A stretch of DNA of 64,000 nucleotides from Nephrocerus scutellatus (taxonomy: Eukaryota > Arthropoda > Insecta > Diptera > Pipunculidae): positions 94,135,333 through 94,199,332 of the forward strand of contig OX352761.1 in assembly GCA_947095585.1 (NCBI GenBank), written 5' to 3'. This document shows positions 10,906 through 22,704 of the stretch, piece by piece. The translations under genes were made by a program, and so were the position numbers. Within the stretch, counting starts at the first letter, position 1. Every line of letters starts with the position of its first letter. The notes below the pieces were generated by a model, which worked only from the letters and a program-made list of their open reading frames with translations, had not been told where the DNA came from and ran no database searches.

Positions 10906-13197
10906 AACGTATTTAATAAAAAGGTCGGGAGGTAGTAAGTGTAGGATTGTGTTGAAAGCATTTGTGGGACACGACCGAAGTGCTCCAGTAATACTAAAAG
11001 CTGATGATCTCTGTAATCTACCTAGCTTGCTGGTATTGTACTTTTTATTAATCGCCGGCCACCAGACCAGCGCACCATAGGTAAGTATAGTTCGCACCAC
11101 TGCTCTGTAGAGCCACAGAGCAATCCTCAGCTGCATCCCCATTTCTTGCCAATAGTTTTGCTGCTAGCATATGGGGCAATTCAAGCTTTCTTAGCCCTAA
11201 AATCTATATTCGACATCCAGCTGAGCTTCCTGTCTAGGATAACACCGAGATATCTTGCTTCTGAAGTAAGCGTAAGTCTCTCTGCCCTCAGTATTGCCAG
11301 AGTTAACCACTAAGCCACAACCACTAGCCCAGGAGCTAACCATGCCTCGAGCCCTTTCCATGACCTCACTGATCACGGAAAGGTACTGTCATGACACAAG
11401 TATCACTACGTCGTTTGCACATACGACAACCTTCGTCCTGTACATCTTAAGTGTCCTAAGGACCTTGTTTATAAACAGGAGCCATAGAAAGGACGATATC
11501 ACATCCCCTTTGGGAGTGTCGACTGATTTGGTAATACTGCTACTGCCTAGATCGCCCATAGATCACCGTGCTACTTAGCATGGAAATGATACACCTTATT
11601 ACCAGTTGCTCTACTCCTAACTGAGTGAGAGCCTCCTGAATTGCACCAATTTGGCTATTGTCAAAGGCGCCTTCTATATTGAGAAAGGTGGCAAGGGTGT
11701 GTTGCTTTAAATAAAGGGAATGTTCAGTTGTACGTACTACGTCGTGGAGGGCTGTCTCTGTGGATCTGCCTTTAAGTCAAGCTTGCTGGTGTTTTAATAC
11801 AGCTGTATTAAAGTCGTATATGATAGTCTAAGATTCACTTCTTCTCCAACTGTAGGGAACATTACTAAGTCATAGGCAACTTCTGAAAATGTTCACTAAC
11901 CAAGGTGTGTCACCTATAGTCTTCTTAAGCCTGATAGGTTGAATGCCGTATAGGCCAGGTAATTTGAATGCAAAAAACTGCGAATGGCCTAGGAAACCTT
12001 TTTGTGGGTTATAATGTTGTCCACTTCGCATGGTGTCGCTTTCTTTCCTAGCCAGGCTGATTCTCGGCACGGAACGCATGAAGCCTTAATCCAGCCCAGG
12101 GGCTATGAATGGGGATTGGGATGTATAGAGAGACGAGGGGGAAAATAGTGAGGGGAGAGAGGGTGAAGGTGATGAGCGAACTTTGGTTTCAGGACTCATC
12201 TAGAGAAAAACTCTCAAGAATCATTTACCTTACTTAGCCCCTACAACTCGCCAAGTTCGACGCTCGGGTAGAAGATAACAAACAAAAAAACAATAAATTT
12301 CCAACATTTCCTACTTTTGCTGAAGCGTTAAGCGACTCATTTCGTCAACTAGAAATAATATAGGTACTGAGTTTCTGTCAAAGAAAGAATGACATTAGTG
12401 TTGCCAGAGCCAAAATAACCGATATGTCAAATCTGGACACCCCATACATTTATGTGTGTGTTGTGGCCACACCTCCATTTTTTAAAACACAAAAGAATAA
12501 CACATACCTTTCCATTTGTTGGGTAGTTTAAATTTCTGACTTATTTGCCGCTTGCATTGTGAACGAATTTAAGCCTTATTGCTTCGGAGATCGGTTTGGC
12601 GCGTTGGTTAAAACAGAGATCCAGCGGGCCCCGTTAGCACGGATTCTCGAAACTCATGAATTTTAGATTTTTTTGTTCTTTTTTTAATTTTTTCTTTAAA
12701 ACTTTTAAAAAAATTGTGGGTTTAATTTTGCTGGATGTACTATTGTCAGATTTTTGTTGATCTTTAAAATATTGTCTTTAAATTTTTTTTTGTAAATGAT
12801 ATTTCTGTTAATCATTATAAATTATTAAATTAGTGACATTGTGTTGTTGTTGCAAACAAACGAACCATTGCTGGGTTCTATAAGCATGATGGTACCACCG
12901 CCGACCGAAACAACCGCAGCAAACGTCAAACTGCACACAAATAATGAAAACACACACAAGCTAATTTACTTCATTTTACATGTTATGTTTTCCTAGTTAA
13001 TATAAATACTTTAAAATCACAAAGCAGCATTCCCCTTATTGTTTAACTAGCTCTTCGCGACCATTTGTGTTGCGCATGTACATTTTTGAGCACAAATGGC
13101 AGGGACCTACAATTTAATGCCAGATCAAAACTTAATGCCGTTCTGAGTTATTACTCTCGGAACGTTTGTCACCCATTCGCGACAACGTGAAAAATAC
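10906..13197. repeat. Tandem duplication, unit 2 (2,292 bp)
   Basis: Second unit of the direct tandem duplication. Contains a second copy of the LOA RT remnant (10,906-12,082) and the SINE body. Unlike unit 1, its SINE continues past the unit end into the complete tRNA-like head at 13,198-13,283, which shows that the right edge of unit 2 is the ancestral junction and that the left edge of unit 1 is the ancestral LOA sequence. Confidence 0.95.
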
Positions 13198-13283
13198 TTT
13201 TTTTTGTGTTACTGGGATTCGAACCGAACCACGAACCTCCTGCTCAGTAGCCACGTTCATTTCCACTGAGCCACGCGGCGCCC
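13049..13283 (-). mobile_element. tRNA-derived SINE with intact head
   Basis: Read on the minus strand it begins GGCGCCGCGTGGCTCAGTGG, an RNA polymerase III A box like the D arm of a tRNA, followed about 35 bases later by GGTTCGAATCCCAGTAAC, a B box like the T arm. The body then carries 'cacggt'-like and TCCGAGAGTAATAACTC segments shared with the other copies. The 3' tail is truncated at the left. Its head lies about 12 bp from the 3' end of the next Helitron. Confidence 0.85.
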
Positions 13284-13429
13284 ATTATATTATACTAGCT
13301 GATTACCCGGCGTTGCCCAGGTATTTATTCATCCCAAGGGGTAGAAAAAATAATAATATCTACCTATAATGTAAAATTGCAGTTTTTAAAATTAAATAAA
13401 CATACATAAAATGAATTTAAAACAAAACT

Positions 13430-13741
13430 TGGTTGTATACAATGTTTTTAGTTTCACCTTCAAGAGCAAGAATGAATAAGTTCTTAGGTCAACCTAACCC
13501 AGAGCAAGCAAAACTAAGTTGTCCGTGGGAAAAACATGGCGATCTCAAATCTATACTCCGTGGTACTTAATAAAATGTCCGACTTATTGATCGTCATCGA
13601 AAACGCAAGTTTTACTGGAAATTGCAATCTCTTTAATTTAAAAGGTAGATCCGTCGAAATGAGTGCTATCCGTGGGATAAAAATTGTTTCACACTGTCCC
13701 CTTTCTGCCAAGATAGTCGCTTCAATTATATTGCCCGGCAT
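13430..13741 (-). pseudogene. Helitron Pif1-like helicase, C-terminal remnant
   Basis: The C-terminal end of the RepHel protein that drives rolling-circle Helitron movement. On the minus strand the translation contains IFIPRIALISTDLPFKLKRL, then QFPVKLAFSMTINKS, and further on CFSHGQLSFACSGLG followed by an in-frame stop and PKNLFILALEGETKNIVY. These match the late helicase motifs of the family (FIPRI-LIP-DLPF-FKRLQFPV-LAF-MTINK-QG and FSHGQLYVA-SR). The QGQ of the motif is replaced by an unrelated stretch from about 13,590, and there is at least one frameshift and a stop. All upstream helicase and Rep motifs are absent. Frames on the plus strand here are shadows. Confidence 0.85.
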
Positions 13742-14239
13742 ATCTTTTACGTACAGTCTTGTGCCGTTGCAAAGTTTTGGCGAGTCGAGAATCCGTAGTA
13801 AAATAGTTGAAGATCAAACTGTAAGACGATGTGGTGGCAATCCAGACGAATTAAGTTAGTTAAGGAACTCAGTTAGATAATTACCTTTCTCATCAGTATC
13901 TACAACGGTATCGATACACTTATATTCAGTGACTATGCCTATTAACATGGCAAGTATTTGATTGTTTATTTCGTGGGTGTCTCCATTTTTATTAGCAAGA
14001 ATGGCCCCTTCCCGCAACCGGTTTAAAATGTGATAGTTTTAAGAAACAGCCGGATAAAACGAATTCATTAGTTCAGCTGCAGATTTCAAAAATCGATGTA
14101 AATTTAATATAACCATTAAATACGGCTACTAATCTGCCTTTTACAAATTGAAGTAGGGGCGACAATGTCCTCACCCCCAAATTCGTCGCCAAATCAACAC
14201 TAATATCGCCCCCCCCTCCTTTATCGACCCCATCACCAA

Positions 14240-14410
14240 GAGCTGTCTTACCATCACCATTCAACTTAGCGACCCCGAAAACCATAGAATCGACACTAAC
14301 ATCGGTCACCCCCGCTCCGTTATAGATCCCATCCACAAAGAGCTGTCTTACCATCACCATTCAACTCAGCGACCCCGAAAACCATAGAATCGACACTAAT
14401 ATCGAACAGC
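14240..14410. repeat. Two-copy direct repeat of about 101 bp inside the Helitron
   Basis: AGCTGTCTTACCATCACCAT recurs at 14,240 and 14,341, each followed by 'tcaactcagcgaccccgaaa' and 'accatagaatcgacactaa'. Part of the internal repetitive filler of the Helitron. Confidence 0.8.
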
Positions 14411-14513
14411 CACCCTCTGCGGGAATATAACTTAGCCATAGGAGTGTACTTCCAGCACTATTCGTCTCGGCGATACCGAAAACGGTGGGTCCGACCTTAA
14501 ACTCGCCTGCCAA

Positions 14514-15118
14514 GCCTCCCCCAGCCAAAAAACCTACTACCCCCACCCCCTATGTTTGATTCGACATAGTAAATATTATGTATACCAAGTTTGGTTGAAA
14601 TTGGTCAAGGCGTTCCAGAGCTATTTAGGCACACGCCTCCCCCAGCCAAAAAACCTACTACCTCCACCCCCTATGTTTGATTCCACATAGTAAATAATAT
14701 GTATACCAAGTTTGGTTGAAATTGGTCAAGGCGTTCCAGAGCTAGTTAGGCACACGCCTCCCCCAGCCAAAAAACCTACTACCTCCACCCCCTATGTTTG
14801 ATTCCACATAGTAAATAATATGTATACCAAGTTTGGTTGAAATTGGTCAAGGCGTTCCAGAGCTAGTTAGGCACACGCCTCCCCCAGCCAAAAAACCTAC
14901 TACCTCCACCCCCTATGTTTGATTCCACATAGTAAATAATATGTATACCAAGTTTGGTTGAAATTGGTCAAGGCGTTCCAGAGCTAGTTAGGCACACGCC
15001 TCCCCCAGCCAAAAAACCTACTACCTCCACCCCCTATGTTTGATTCCACATAGTAAATAATATGTATACCAAGTTTGGTTGAAATTGGTCAAGGCGTTCC
15101 AGAGCTAGTTAGGCACAA
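14514..15118. repeat. 121 bp tandem repeat, five copies
   Basis: Block beginning GCCTCCCCCAGCCAAAAAAC recurs at 14,514, 14,635, 14,756, 14,877 and 14,998, exactly 121 bp apart. Copies 2 to 5 are almost identical; copy 1 has several differences. Each unit contains 'ccaagtttggttgaaattgg' and 'tcaaggcgttccagagcta', the type of sequence normally found once near a Helitron end, so the array grew from a 5'-proximal Helitron segment. Confidence 0.95.
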
Positions 15119-15163
15119 ATATATATATACAAACAAATAAATTCTCTATGTTATATATATAGA

Positions 15164-17590
15164 TTAATTATAGCACGTGGAATTAATACATAACAACTAG
15201 AGGAACTGTGCAATTGCAAAAACAGAAGAAAAAATAAAATAAATAATAAAAAAATGAAATAATATTTATGAAATTTGCTGTCTTCCAAAATGCACACAAT
15301 GCCCACATTTGGCTATAATACGCAACTTCACTTATTCTTCTTCATGTCTATTATATTTTACTTTAACTTCTAAAATTTCAGTTCCATGTAACATCTATAA
15401 TCTAGTACACTTGTTCTTATTTATGGAACACAGCAAAGATCTTATCCACATTATGTCAAGTACAAATAATTCGAAAATAAATTTGATGATGAGTTCGAAC
15501 TTTTGAAGATGGTCTAACGGTCAAATGTGGTGATGAGTTATTACTCTCGGAAGTTTGTCAGACTTTCGCAAGAGGTGGGGTACCGTGAATAATACTTTTT
15601 AATACACGAACCCATTCCAGAGCGATTTAAATTACAAACCACGTTAATTTTTGTCTTATAGCAGTGCAATGAAATATTTAAGGTTCCTCAGAAGAATCAG
15701 ATCTTTTTAAAGACTATCCTAAGGATAGGGTTGCCAGAATTTTTCTTTTAAATACGTACATGTCTGAAAGTGACGCTTTCAAAAGCTTTCAGATCGTGAT
15801 TAAAAAAAAGAATAATACATTAGTTTAGGAGTATGTTTATTGCTACAAGAACGACAATTTATTATCATCAGTAAAACGATAAATATACAAATTTTTTCAT
15901 CATCAACTGAGACCAAATAACAAAACATTATGATCTCTGACTTAGTTGTAGGTGATGGTATACATACAAGTACATATTTCAATTATTCCTGTGCGTTCCT
16001 TATTTAAATAATTTATCTTAGAACAGAACCTTCGATAATCAAATATAAAACCACATTAAACCCCAGCACTAGTCCCTTATTAGTTGGAATTAAGCTAGTG
16101 ACGTTGAATAAAAGGAAAGGTTAGTCTAATTGAACTTTAAAAAAATACCAATTTGTTTTACAGTATTCTATACTCTTATGCTTCTTGTTATCCCTAAAAC
16201 AGTGATATTTTCCACCATTCACATTCAAGGGATGTAAACGCGCAAGAAACCCAAGGTCCACGATCCAGGGTGTTTTTAAAAAGGTGGAAAGTGGAAAAGT
16301 AAATAGCTGATGGTGTAACGTAGCTGCTGTACTGTTGTTCTGCTTATCGTCTGTGCCATCGTGTGGATGTCCTTGCGCAAAATAATGTACATAAATGTTG
16401 TTTGTTTACTTTTCAATTTGACTATTGCCGACTGTTATCTGTTTTAGGCAGGGTATTTAAATTGGGATAATCGTAAATCAATTAATTGGATTTTGCTCAA
16501 TTGTTGCTCGCGTTTAACTCAAGAATGAAATGCCATACTGATTAGTGAGTATGAACGAGGACATCGCCGGTCGGCTTACGTTTCAATGCATCTGTCACAT
16601 CACCGCTCAACAATGTTGAACCGCACAAGACAACAAGACGACTGAAGCACTGATGCCGTCCTATGGAAAGTCATCACCACAGCATTGTCGTCATCATGTG
16701 GCATTTTCTAAGTCAAATACGATTATGGCTGTACCTTGTTTTTTGGAATTACCTTCCAACCCACGTGTGTATATCGGTTTTTGTGCAATTTGTTTGTATG
16801 TTAATTTGAAATACCTCTACGCACCCCTCTAAGCATTAAGTGATTTTTTATTTAAAATCGACGGGCACAGGACAATCAGGAAGTTAGGTTGGTATGAATA
16901 AATGCCTATTTTGTCCTTCCCTTTTTTACTCTTTTTTGTTTGTTTATAGAAGCAGATATATCTGAAAGAAAAAAACCTCGGAGTAAATCGAATAGGTTTG
17001 CATGTGCGTGAAGAAGCTATGATGAGTCCATAAATCGTTATTAAAAACACAGTGTGGCATTTTTGTTTAAGGATTATTGTTTTGTCATTTTTTTGCCTGG
17101 GATTATACAGACTTTTCTGATGCTATCAATTCCATACTTTTATGAATATTGCTTGGAATGCTGGTTTCTTTTTGGGTGATGGTTTTAGAATCCCTTTTTC
17201 AAATGTCAATTAATAAAATTCCGGATTTACCTGATATTCCCTTTTCCTCGTACACTATTTTTACCAAACATCAGGTATGTTTTTTTATGTTTTGGTATGT
17301 TTCGATAAACTTGAATTTTTGATTTTCGTTAAACAATCTGCAACAATATTTTAAATTCTTTACTTTCGGAACAATTAATTTTAGATTTCAAAAGTAAATA
17401 AATCTAATTTTCGAAACCTATAAGAGTACATAACCTAACCCTGTAAAGTTCGCGTCAAGTCTGACATAATCAGCAATTATTATTAAGCACACAATTTTTG
17501 GTGGAAAAATGATACAATCTTATCACGATACTAGATTCACATTATTAGGAGTGTGTAGGTATTATAATGATATAAAATTGAAACAACTTT
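15164..17590. other. Mostly unassigned AT-rich DNA with a SINE scrap
   Basis: Apart from a SINE fragment at 15,533-15,600 nothing is recognised. No long open frame with a family resemblance. Several poly-A/T runs. Confidence 0.45.
15533..15600 (-). mobile_element. SINE body fragment
   Basis: About 70 bp with 'gagttattactctcggaag', 'tttgtcagactttcgcaaga' and 'ggtggggtaccgtgaataat', matching the central body of the tRNA-derived SINE family on the minus strand. Both ends are missing. Confidence 0.75.
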
Positions 17591-17594
17591 TTTC

Positions 17595-18683
17595 GTAGTT
17601 GCGTTTTTGAGACGTTAATTTTTAAACTCACTTTGTTAGCGTGTAATTCTAGTCAGTTAAATTTTCGCTCCATGTCATCTAGCGATTGTGATAGGAGACA
17701 GATATCTTCGGCATAGTCCAGGTCATCTAGGCGGTGGAAAACATTTCATGGCAAACCCGAAACGGGTTACTATTTTCATCACCCAACCGATGACAATTGT
17801 GAAAAGCAATGGGGAGCGAATGCAACCTTGCTTACCTTCCAGAGTAGATGTTTAAAGATGAGCCAAGATGACCGTTATGAATGATGCGACATGTTGAGTC
17901 GCGGTACAGCTTCTTAATGATGTTAATGAGTTTTTCCGGAACACCATAGCTATACAAAATCTGCCATATCATGTTTCGGCCCACGCTATCAAAAGCGCGT
18001 TTAAAATCTACAAAAAACATATACAGAGGAGAGCGATACTCAACTAACTGTTCAATGATTATACGTAGGGTGTTAATTTGATCAGTACAACGGTTTTGGC
18101 GAAATCCGCAAACGAAACGCATTCCGTAAGCGCATAGAGGAGATCACTTTGTTTATGGTGTTTAGCAGGGTAATTCCTCTCCAGTTTTCGCAATTGCTCA
18201 AATCACCTTTATTGGGGAGTTTGACTATTAAGCTTTCTTTTAGCGAATATGGAATGGTTTCAGATACCCAGATACCTTGATATATCGCATTCAATGTTCG
18301 CGTAGTTATCTCGACGTCGGCTTGAAGGAGTTTTGCGTATATGTTGTCATTCCCTGCTACTTTACCTGATTACAGTGAACGAATTGTTGTCCTTATCTCA
18401 TCCAACGAAGGAGTAGCGACGTTGATGTTAAGTAGCCTATTAGTGTGCATATCTGGGTTGATGGACGTGGCTGGCGTAGTACAATTCAAAACATTCTTAA
18501 AATGTTCTGTCCAGCAGGCTAATTGTTGTTCCTCCATAAGGATCAAAGAGCCGTCTATTACCTTAACAGGGTAGTTGATGTGGTGTTTCTATTTGGCGAG
18601 CTTACGAGCAAGTTGGTAGACTGTGCTGTATTGTCTACATCAGCGGCTTTCTGTGCTTGTGTTGCGATGTCGCTTAGACATTT
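17595..18683 (-). pseudogene. RTE-type reverse transcriptase fragment (second copy)
   Basis: Corresponds to positions about 43,140-44,250 of the larger RTE element, with perhaps 85-90 percent identity by eye. On the minus strand it carries the RT fingers and palm: EGLIVKLP-like SLIVKLPNKGDLSNCENWRG, ITLLNTINKVISS, FVCGFRQNRCTDQINTL, then FVDFKRAFDSVG with the first catalytic aspartate, and GVPEKLINIIKKLYRDS. The YADD region follows in another frame (17,690-17,720 reads as YAEDICLL-like). It lacks the endonuclease and the C-terminal domain and has stops and frameshifts. The 5' cut at 18,683 abuts a TAAATTCTCTA-family copy. Confidence 0.8.
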
Positions 18684-19738
18684 TATTTAAACTTTGCACA
18701 CATGTGTATTTCCCACGAAAACATTGTATTACATACATAACAATACCAATGGGCCGTGGTAGTACGAACCAGCGATCTTCTTAAAAATCTAGAAATTGAA
18801 TTGGTAGAAGATGAGATCAAAAAGGATTTAAGAAGACATGAATTTAGGCTTCTTATTAACAAGCTACCTCTCTAAATTTCAAGACATTTGCATAACTTGC
18901 CTCCGTCGGGGTCGGCTCCCATACAATTTTTTTTTTTTTATTATCAATTTTTAACGCACTTCCTAAAACCCGGTTTTTTCAGAAATTTTGTACACATGTG
19001 TATTTCCGGTGACAATACTTTCTTTTAAAATTTGGAAGTGATCGGGCCCCGGGTTTGTGGGGCTCCCATACAAGTTTAAAATAAAAATTATCCGATTTTT
19101 TTCAAATTTTACACACATGTGTATACCCAATAAACAATACTTTTTCTAAAATTTGTTAGTGATCGGGCCCCGGGTTTGGCCGCAAGGCACTTATACATTT
19201 TTTAAATATCATAAAACGGCATCAGATACCGTCGTACTCTAATGACTCTGTGCGATGTGTGTTGCGCTGCTTGGTTTTGGTGGTGGAGAGAGAGAGAAAT
19301 CTTAGCTCACGCACAAATGAACCCAGCAAATGAAACGAGACATAAATGTTTTATGCTTAATTCAACTAACTTACTTATTTACTGAATTGTATTCTTATTG
19401 ATGTCGTTTTTTGTTGTCGATATCAACTTACAGATAGAACAACAAGTTTTCACAATATTCTGTTATTTGGCGTTTTAGTTCAGAGCAGTCAAAGAGTTCT
19501 CAAGAAAATTGCTCGTGTTTCTTATTTGCTCAGAGTATGAGCGTGCTCTAAGTGCTCAGAATAAAATGATCTGAGCATTTTCAAATTTGACATCTGATGT
19601 CAAATGTCTCTTTCGATTATTTTCTCCTACAATAAAAAAATAAAAAATGACCCAGGATCGAGGGACTCCCATATCAATTTCTGCGATTAGAGAATTTAGA
19701 TGAAAAATTTTAATTTTTATGGGTTGTTTTTTTTTGCC
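18684..19738 (+). repeat. TAAATTCTCTA-family repeat, copy E (long form, left end missing)
   Basis: Two to three modules (18,690-19,200), then the long-form middle shared with copy F: 'catcagataccgtcgtac', 'gaacccagcaaatgaaacga', 'gacataaatgttttatgctt', 'cagagcagtcaaagagttct' and the palindromic TTTGACATCTGATGTCAAA at 19,588. Right end GATTAGAGAATTTAGATGAA near 19,684 followed by ATTTTTATGGGTTGTTTTTT. The left terminus is absent at the junction with the RTE fragment. Confidence 0.85.
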
Positions 19739-19870
19739 TGATATCACATGAACTGGCTGTATATGTATATTTATATTGTTTTAAAGTTTATCTGCCCGTT
19801 CACCGCAGCATGGCCTGGTAGAGAACTTATAAAATCACTTTTTTGCTATACATATTCAATATAAATGTTA

Positions 19871-20176
19871 TTATTATATAACGGCGTCGGCACTGTGGCT
19901 CAGTTGATAAATCCTTGGCCTCTGAGCAGGAGGTTCGTGTTCGTGTCCCAGTTACACCAAAATTGAATTGTCCCACTTCGCACGTGCGTCTGACAAACTT
20001 CCGAGAGTAATAACTTGTCACGGAAAGCTTCTAAATTCGGGGTTCCGATACGGCATTAAATTGTAGGTCCCTTCCATTTATGTGGAAAAATATACATGCA
20101 CAACACAAATGGTCGCGAGAAGCTATGCCTTGGACCGCAACGATCCGTCCCGCCCAACAATTATCATATAACGGCG
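19871..20176 (+). mobile_element. tRNA-derived SINE with target-site duplication
   Basis: SINE at 19,887-20,160 flanked by TTATTATATAACGGCG (19,871) and TTATCATATAACGGCG (20,161), a 16 bp target-site duplication with one mismatch. The head has the A box TGTGGCTCAGTTGATAAATC and the B box GAGGTTCGTGTTCGTGTCCC, diverged from consensus. The body carries 'ccgagagtaataacttgtc', 'attaaattgtaggtccc' and 'caacacaaatggtcgcgag', the reverse complements of the other copies. This copy defines the full 3' end ('ccgcaacgatccgtcccgcc'). Confidence 0.85.
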
Positions 20177-21592
20177 AGTAACAGCAGAAACAAATTAATA
20201 TTTACGTCAGACAGAACCTATTCCTTTAGTCTACGGCAGAAACACTATATTGTAAAAGTTTTATGAAAATCAGGTTTTTTGTGGAAAACTTATGTAATTG
20301 TGTTAATATCCTTATAGGTCTACTGGACTGCAGCATGGCCAGGCACATGAAAATAAATCACCCTCGCTGTATTCTCACTCATCGGATATTAATTTTATTT
20401 TATGACTATTACCCTCAGATTGGGTCGAATATTATAACAGCTACAGCATACAAAATGTGTACACAACGTGCAAATGCAATCATTTGCCCATTTAGCTCCC
20501 GTCCCAGCCAAGACGCAACACTCTTCTGGTATAGTAATTTCTCCCCCATATCCTTATATTCTTGATCTTAATTGAAGCCCATTAGGGTAATATACGAAGC
20601 ATTATCATAAATAATGTACTATTATTTTCGCAATGCCATGCGATGGGATGGCACACAGGAAGCAGAAACAGTCGATGTCTATTTGAAAGATTTCGTTTTT
20701 CGCCAAAAGTCAGCTAGCGGAAAACTTTGGTCAACGTTGCGAGGAAGACCAAAAACTGCCAAGCAACCAAATGTTCCTATTTCGTGTAATTCTGAGTCAA
20801 TTCGTCGTTTCTTCTTTCCATTCACGATGAAGTCGTCGTGCCAAGCAATATCGTTACAAAATAACGATCTCCTTACTACTTAATGTGCGGTCGACCAAAA
20901 TATGGATTCATTGTTGTTACACTGATGGATGCTCATATGCAAGTGGTGTTGGTGGTGTGCACTCTCCGCAGGACTATCTTTACAAGAGACATGAAACAAT
21001 GCATTGAAAATGTCAGCAGCAGATATAAAAAGGATTTTCGCGGATTTACGGATAATAAAATATCTTCCCTTCTCTCGACGTGGCGCCAGGCAGCACTCTG
21101 ACTTTGTTGTGAATGCGGCAGCTAGTGTAGCATCATCCGCTTGGTCAGTGCCCTCCCACATCCCGTGGTGCAATTGAACACTCCAGGATCCAGGAAATCA
21201 CGATAAATTTGAAAATTTTGTTAAAGGCATCCAACCGAACGGCAATATGCCAAAAGTGGCGGGCGAGTTGTCTGTTGATGTTATTTGCAGTATCCGCGCA
21301 GTCTGACGCTCTCTCTCTCTAAAACTCTCATAGCTATATGGCTACTGGCTGCTTACTCCTATATTCGTAACAGAAGAAGATAATGTCTCGTTTAGAATAT
21401 TTTAGCGCAATGAATACGAAGAGAAAACAGCATATGTCTTAATTAATGTTGTACACGCTGTGTTTCATTAGCGAATTTGTTGCTGTTGCTGTTGTTGTGT
21501 TCGATTTCAGTTAAGCCCTTAAAGACAAGTATATACGTGCTGGATGGGTTACTCAATGAAAAGAGAAACAGTAACTAATAAAATTTGGCGGT
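20177..21592. other. Unassigned interval
   Basis: Contains open frames at 20,614-20,883 (plus) and 20,880-21,173 (minus) with no family resemblance I can defend. A CT microsatellite-like run (ctctctctctctaaaactct) occurs near 21,310 and a TTG run near 21,480. No splice structure could be traced. Confidence 0.4.
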
Positions 21593-22704
21593 ATTTTTAA
21601 ATTCTCTATATTAACTTCACTTGTTTGTGGCTGGCTGGCTGGCTGGCACAACAAATATTGTGATCAATTTTTAACCCACTTCATAAAGCCCGATTTTATT
21701 GAAATTTTTCACACATGTGTATCTCCCATGACAACACTTTCTATTAAAATTGAGGGCCCCTCGGGCCGCGGGGTCGGGGGGCTCTCATACAAAATTTTTA
21801 AAAAATGTACCCGATTCTCTTCAAATTTTATACACATATGTATCTTTGATGGACAACACTTTCTGTGAAAATTTGGAAGTGATCGGGCCCCTGGGTCAGG
21901 GCACCCATACAAATTTTATGAAAAAAGTTCCCGATTTTCTTCAAATTTTATACGCATGTGTATCTCCGATGAACAAATCTTTTTGTAAAATTTTTGAAGT
22001 GATCGGGCCCCAGGGTCGGGGGGCTCCCATACAAATTTAAAATAAAAATTTCCCGATTTTTTTCAAATTTACACACATGTATATACCCAATAAACAATAC
22101 TTTTTCTAAAATTTGGTAGTGATCGGGCTATGGGTTCGGCCGCAAGGCCCCTATACATTTTTTTAAATATCATATAGTGCCATCAGATACCGTCGTACTT
22201 TAATCACTGTGTGTGGTGTGGGCTGCGCTGTATGTACCGAACTCCGGGCACAGTTCGCAAATGCAACGTTAAACTGAAACCACGAGAGAAAAATCTTAAC
22301 TCTCGCACAAATGAACCCAGCAAATGAAACGAGACATAAATGTGTTATGCTTAATTTAACTTACTTATTTACTGAATTGTATTCTTATTGATGTCTTTTT
22401 TTGTTGTCGATATCAACTTACAGATAGAACAACAAGTTTTCACAATATTCTGTTATTTGACGTTTTAGTTCAGAGCAGTCAAAGAGTTCTCAAGAAAAAT
22501 GCTCGTGTTTCTTATGCTCAGAGTAAGAGCGTGCTCTAAGTGCTCAGAATAAAATGATCTGAGCATTTTCAAATTTGACATCTGATGTCAAATGTCGATG
22601 ATTTTCTCTTACAATAAAAAAAAAATGACCCAGGATCGAGGGGCTCCCATATAAATTTCTGCGATTAGAGAATTTAGATGAAAAATTTTTATGGGTTGTT
22701 TTTA
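21593..22704 (+). repeat. TAAATTCTCTA-family repeat, copy F (complete long form)
   Basis: The most complete long-form copy. Left end TTTTTAAATTCTCTATATTA, then 'ggctggctggctggc', about four modules, then the same 600-700 bp middle as copy E, including the TTTGACATCTGATGTCAAA palindrome near 22,573, and the right end GATTAGAGAATTTAGATGAA near 22,662. Nearly co-linear with copy E from 19,000 to 19,738. Confidence 0.9.

Larger units (their letters stand above)
13295..15163 (-). mobile_element. Helitron, 1.87 kb, degenerate
   Basis: Minus-strand orientation. The 5' end reads TCTATATATATAACATAGAG at 15,163, preceded by A; the 3' end reads TACCTGGGCAACGCCGGGTA, a seven-pair hairpin with a GCAACG loop, then ATCAG and CTAG at 13,298-13,295, followed by T. 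This fits the Helitron rule exactly (5' TC, 3' hairpin plus CTRR, insertion between A and T). Inside are five 121 bp tandem repeats near the 5' end and a remnant of the helicase C-terminus near the 3' end. The Rep domain is not seen, so the element is internally deleted and cannot be autonomous. Confidence 0.85.

Noticed and set aside
14073..14546. Glycine/valine-rich minus-strand frames
   Set aside because: They are translations of internal Helitron repeats, not genes.
14514..15118. CRISPR-like array of repeats
   Set aside because: Units are 121 bp and contiguous without spacers, inside a Helitron in a eukaryotic genome.
19887..19960. tRNA gene
   Set aside because: A and B boxes are present but no clover-leaf pairing was found and the sequence continues into a SINE body with target-site duplications.
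20614..21173. Possible piggyBac-like transposase (a CGRPKYGF--VTLMDAHMQ stretch)
   Set aside because: One short resemblance only; no catalytic Asp boxes, ends or TTAA sites could be found.
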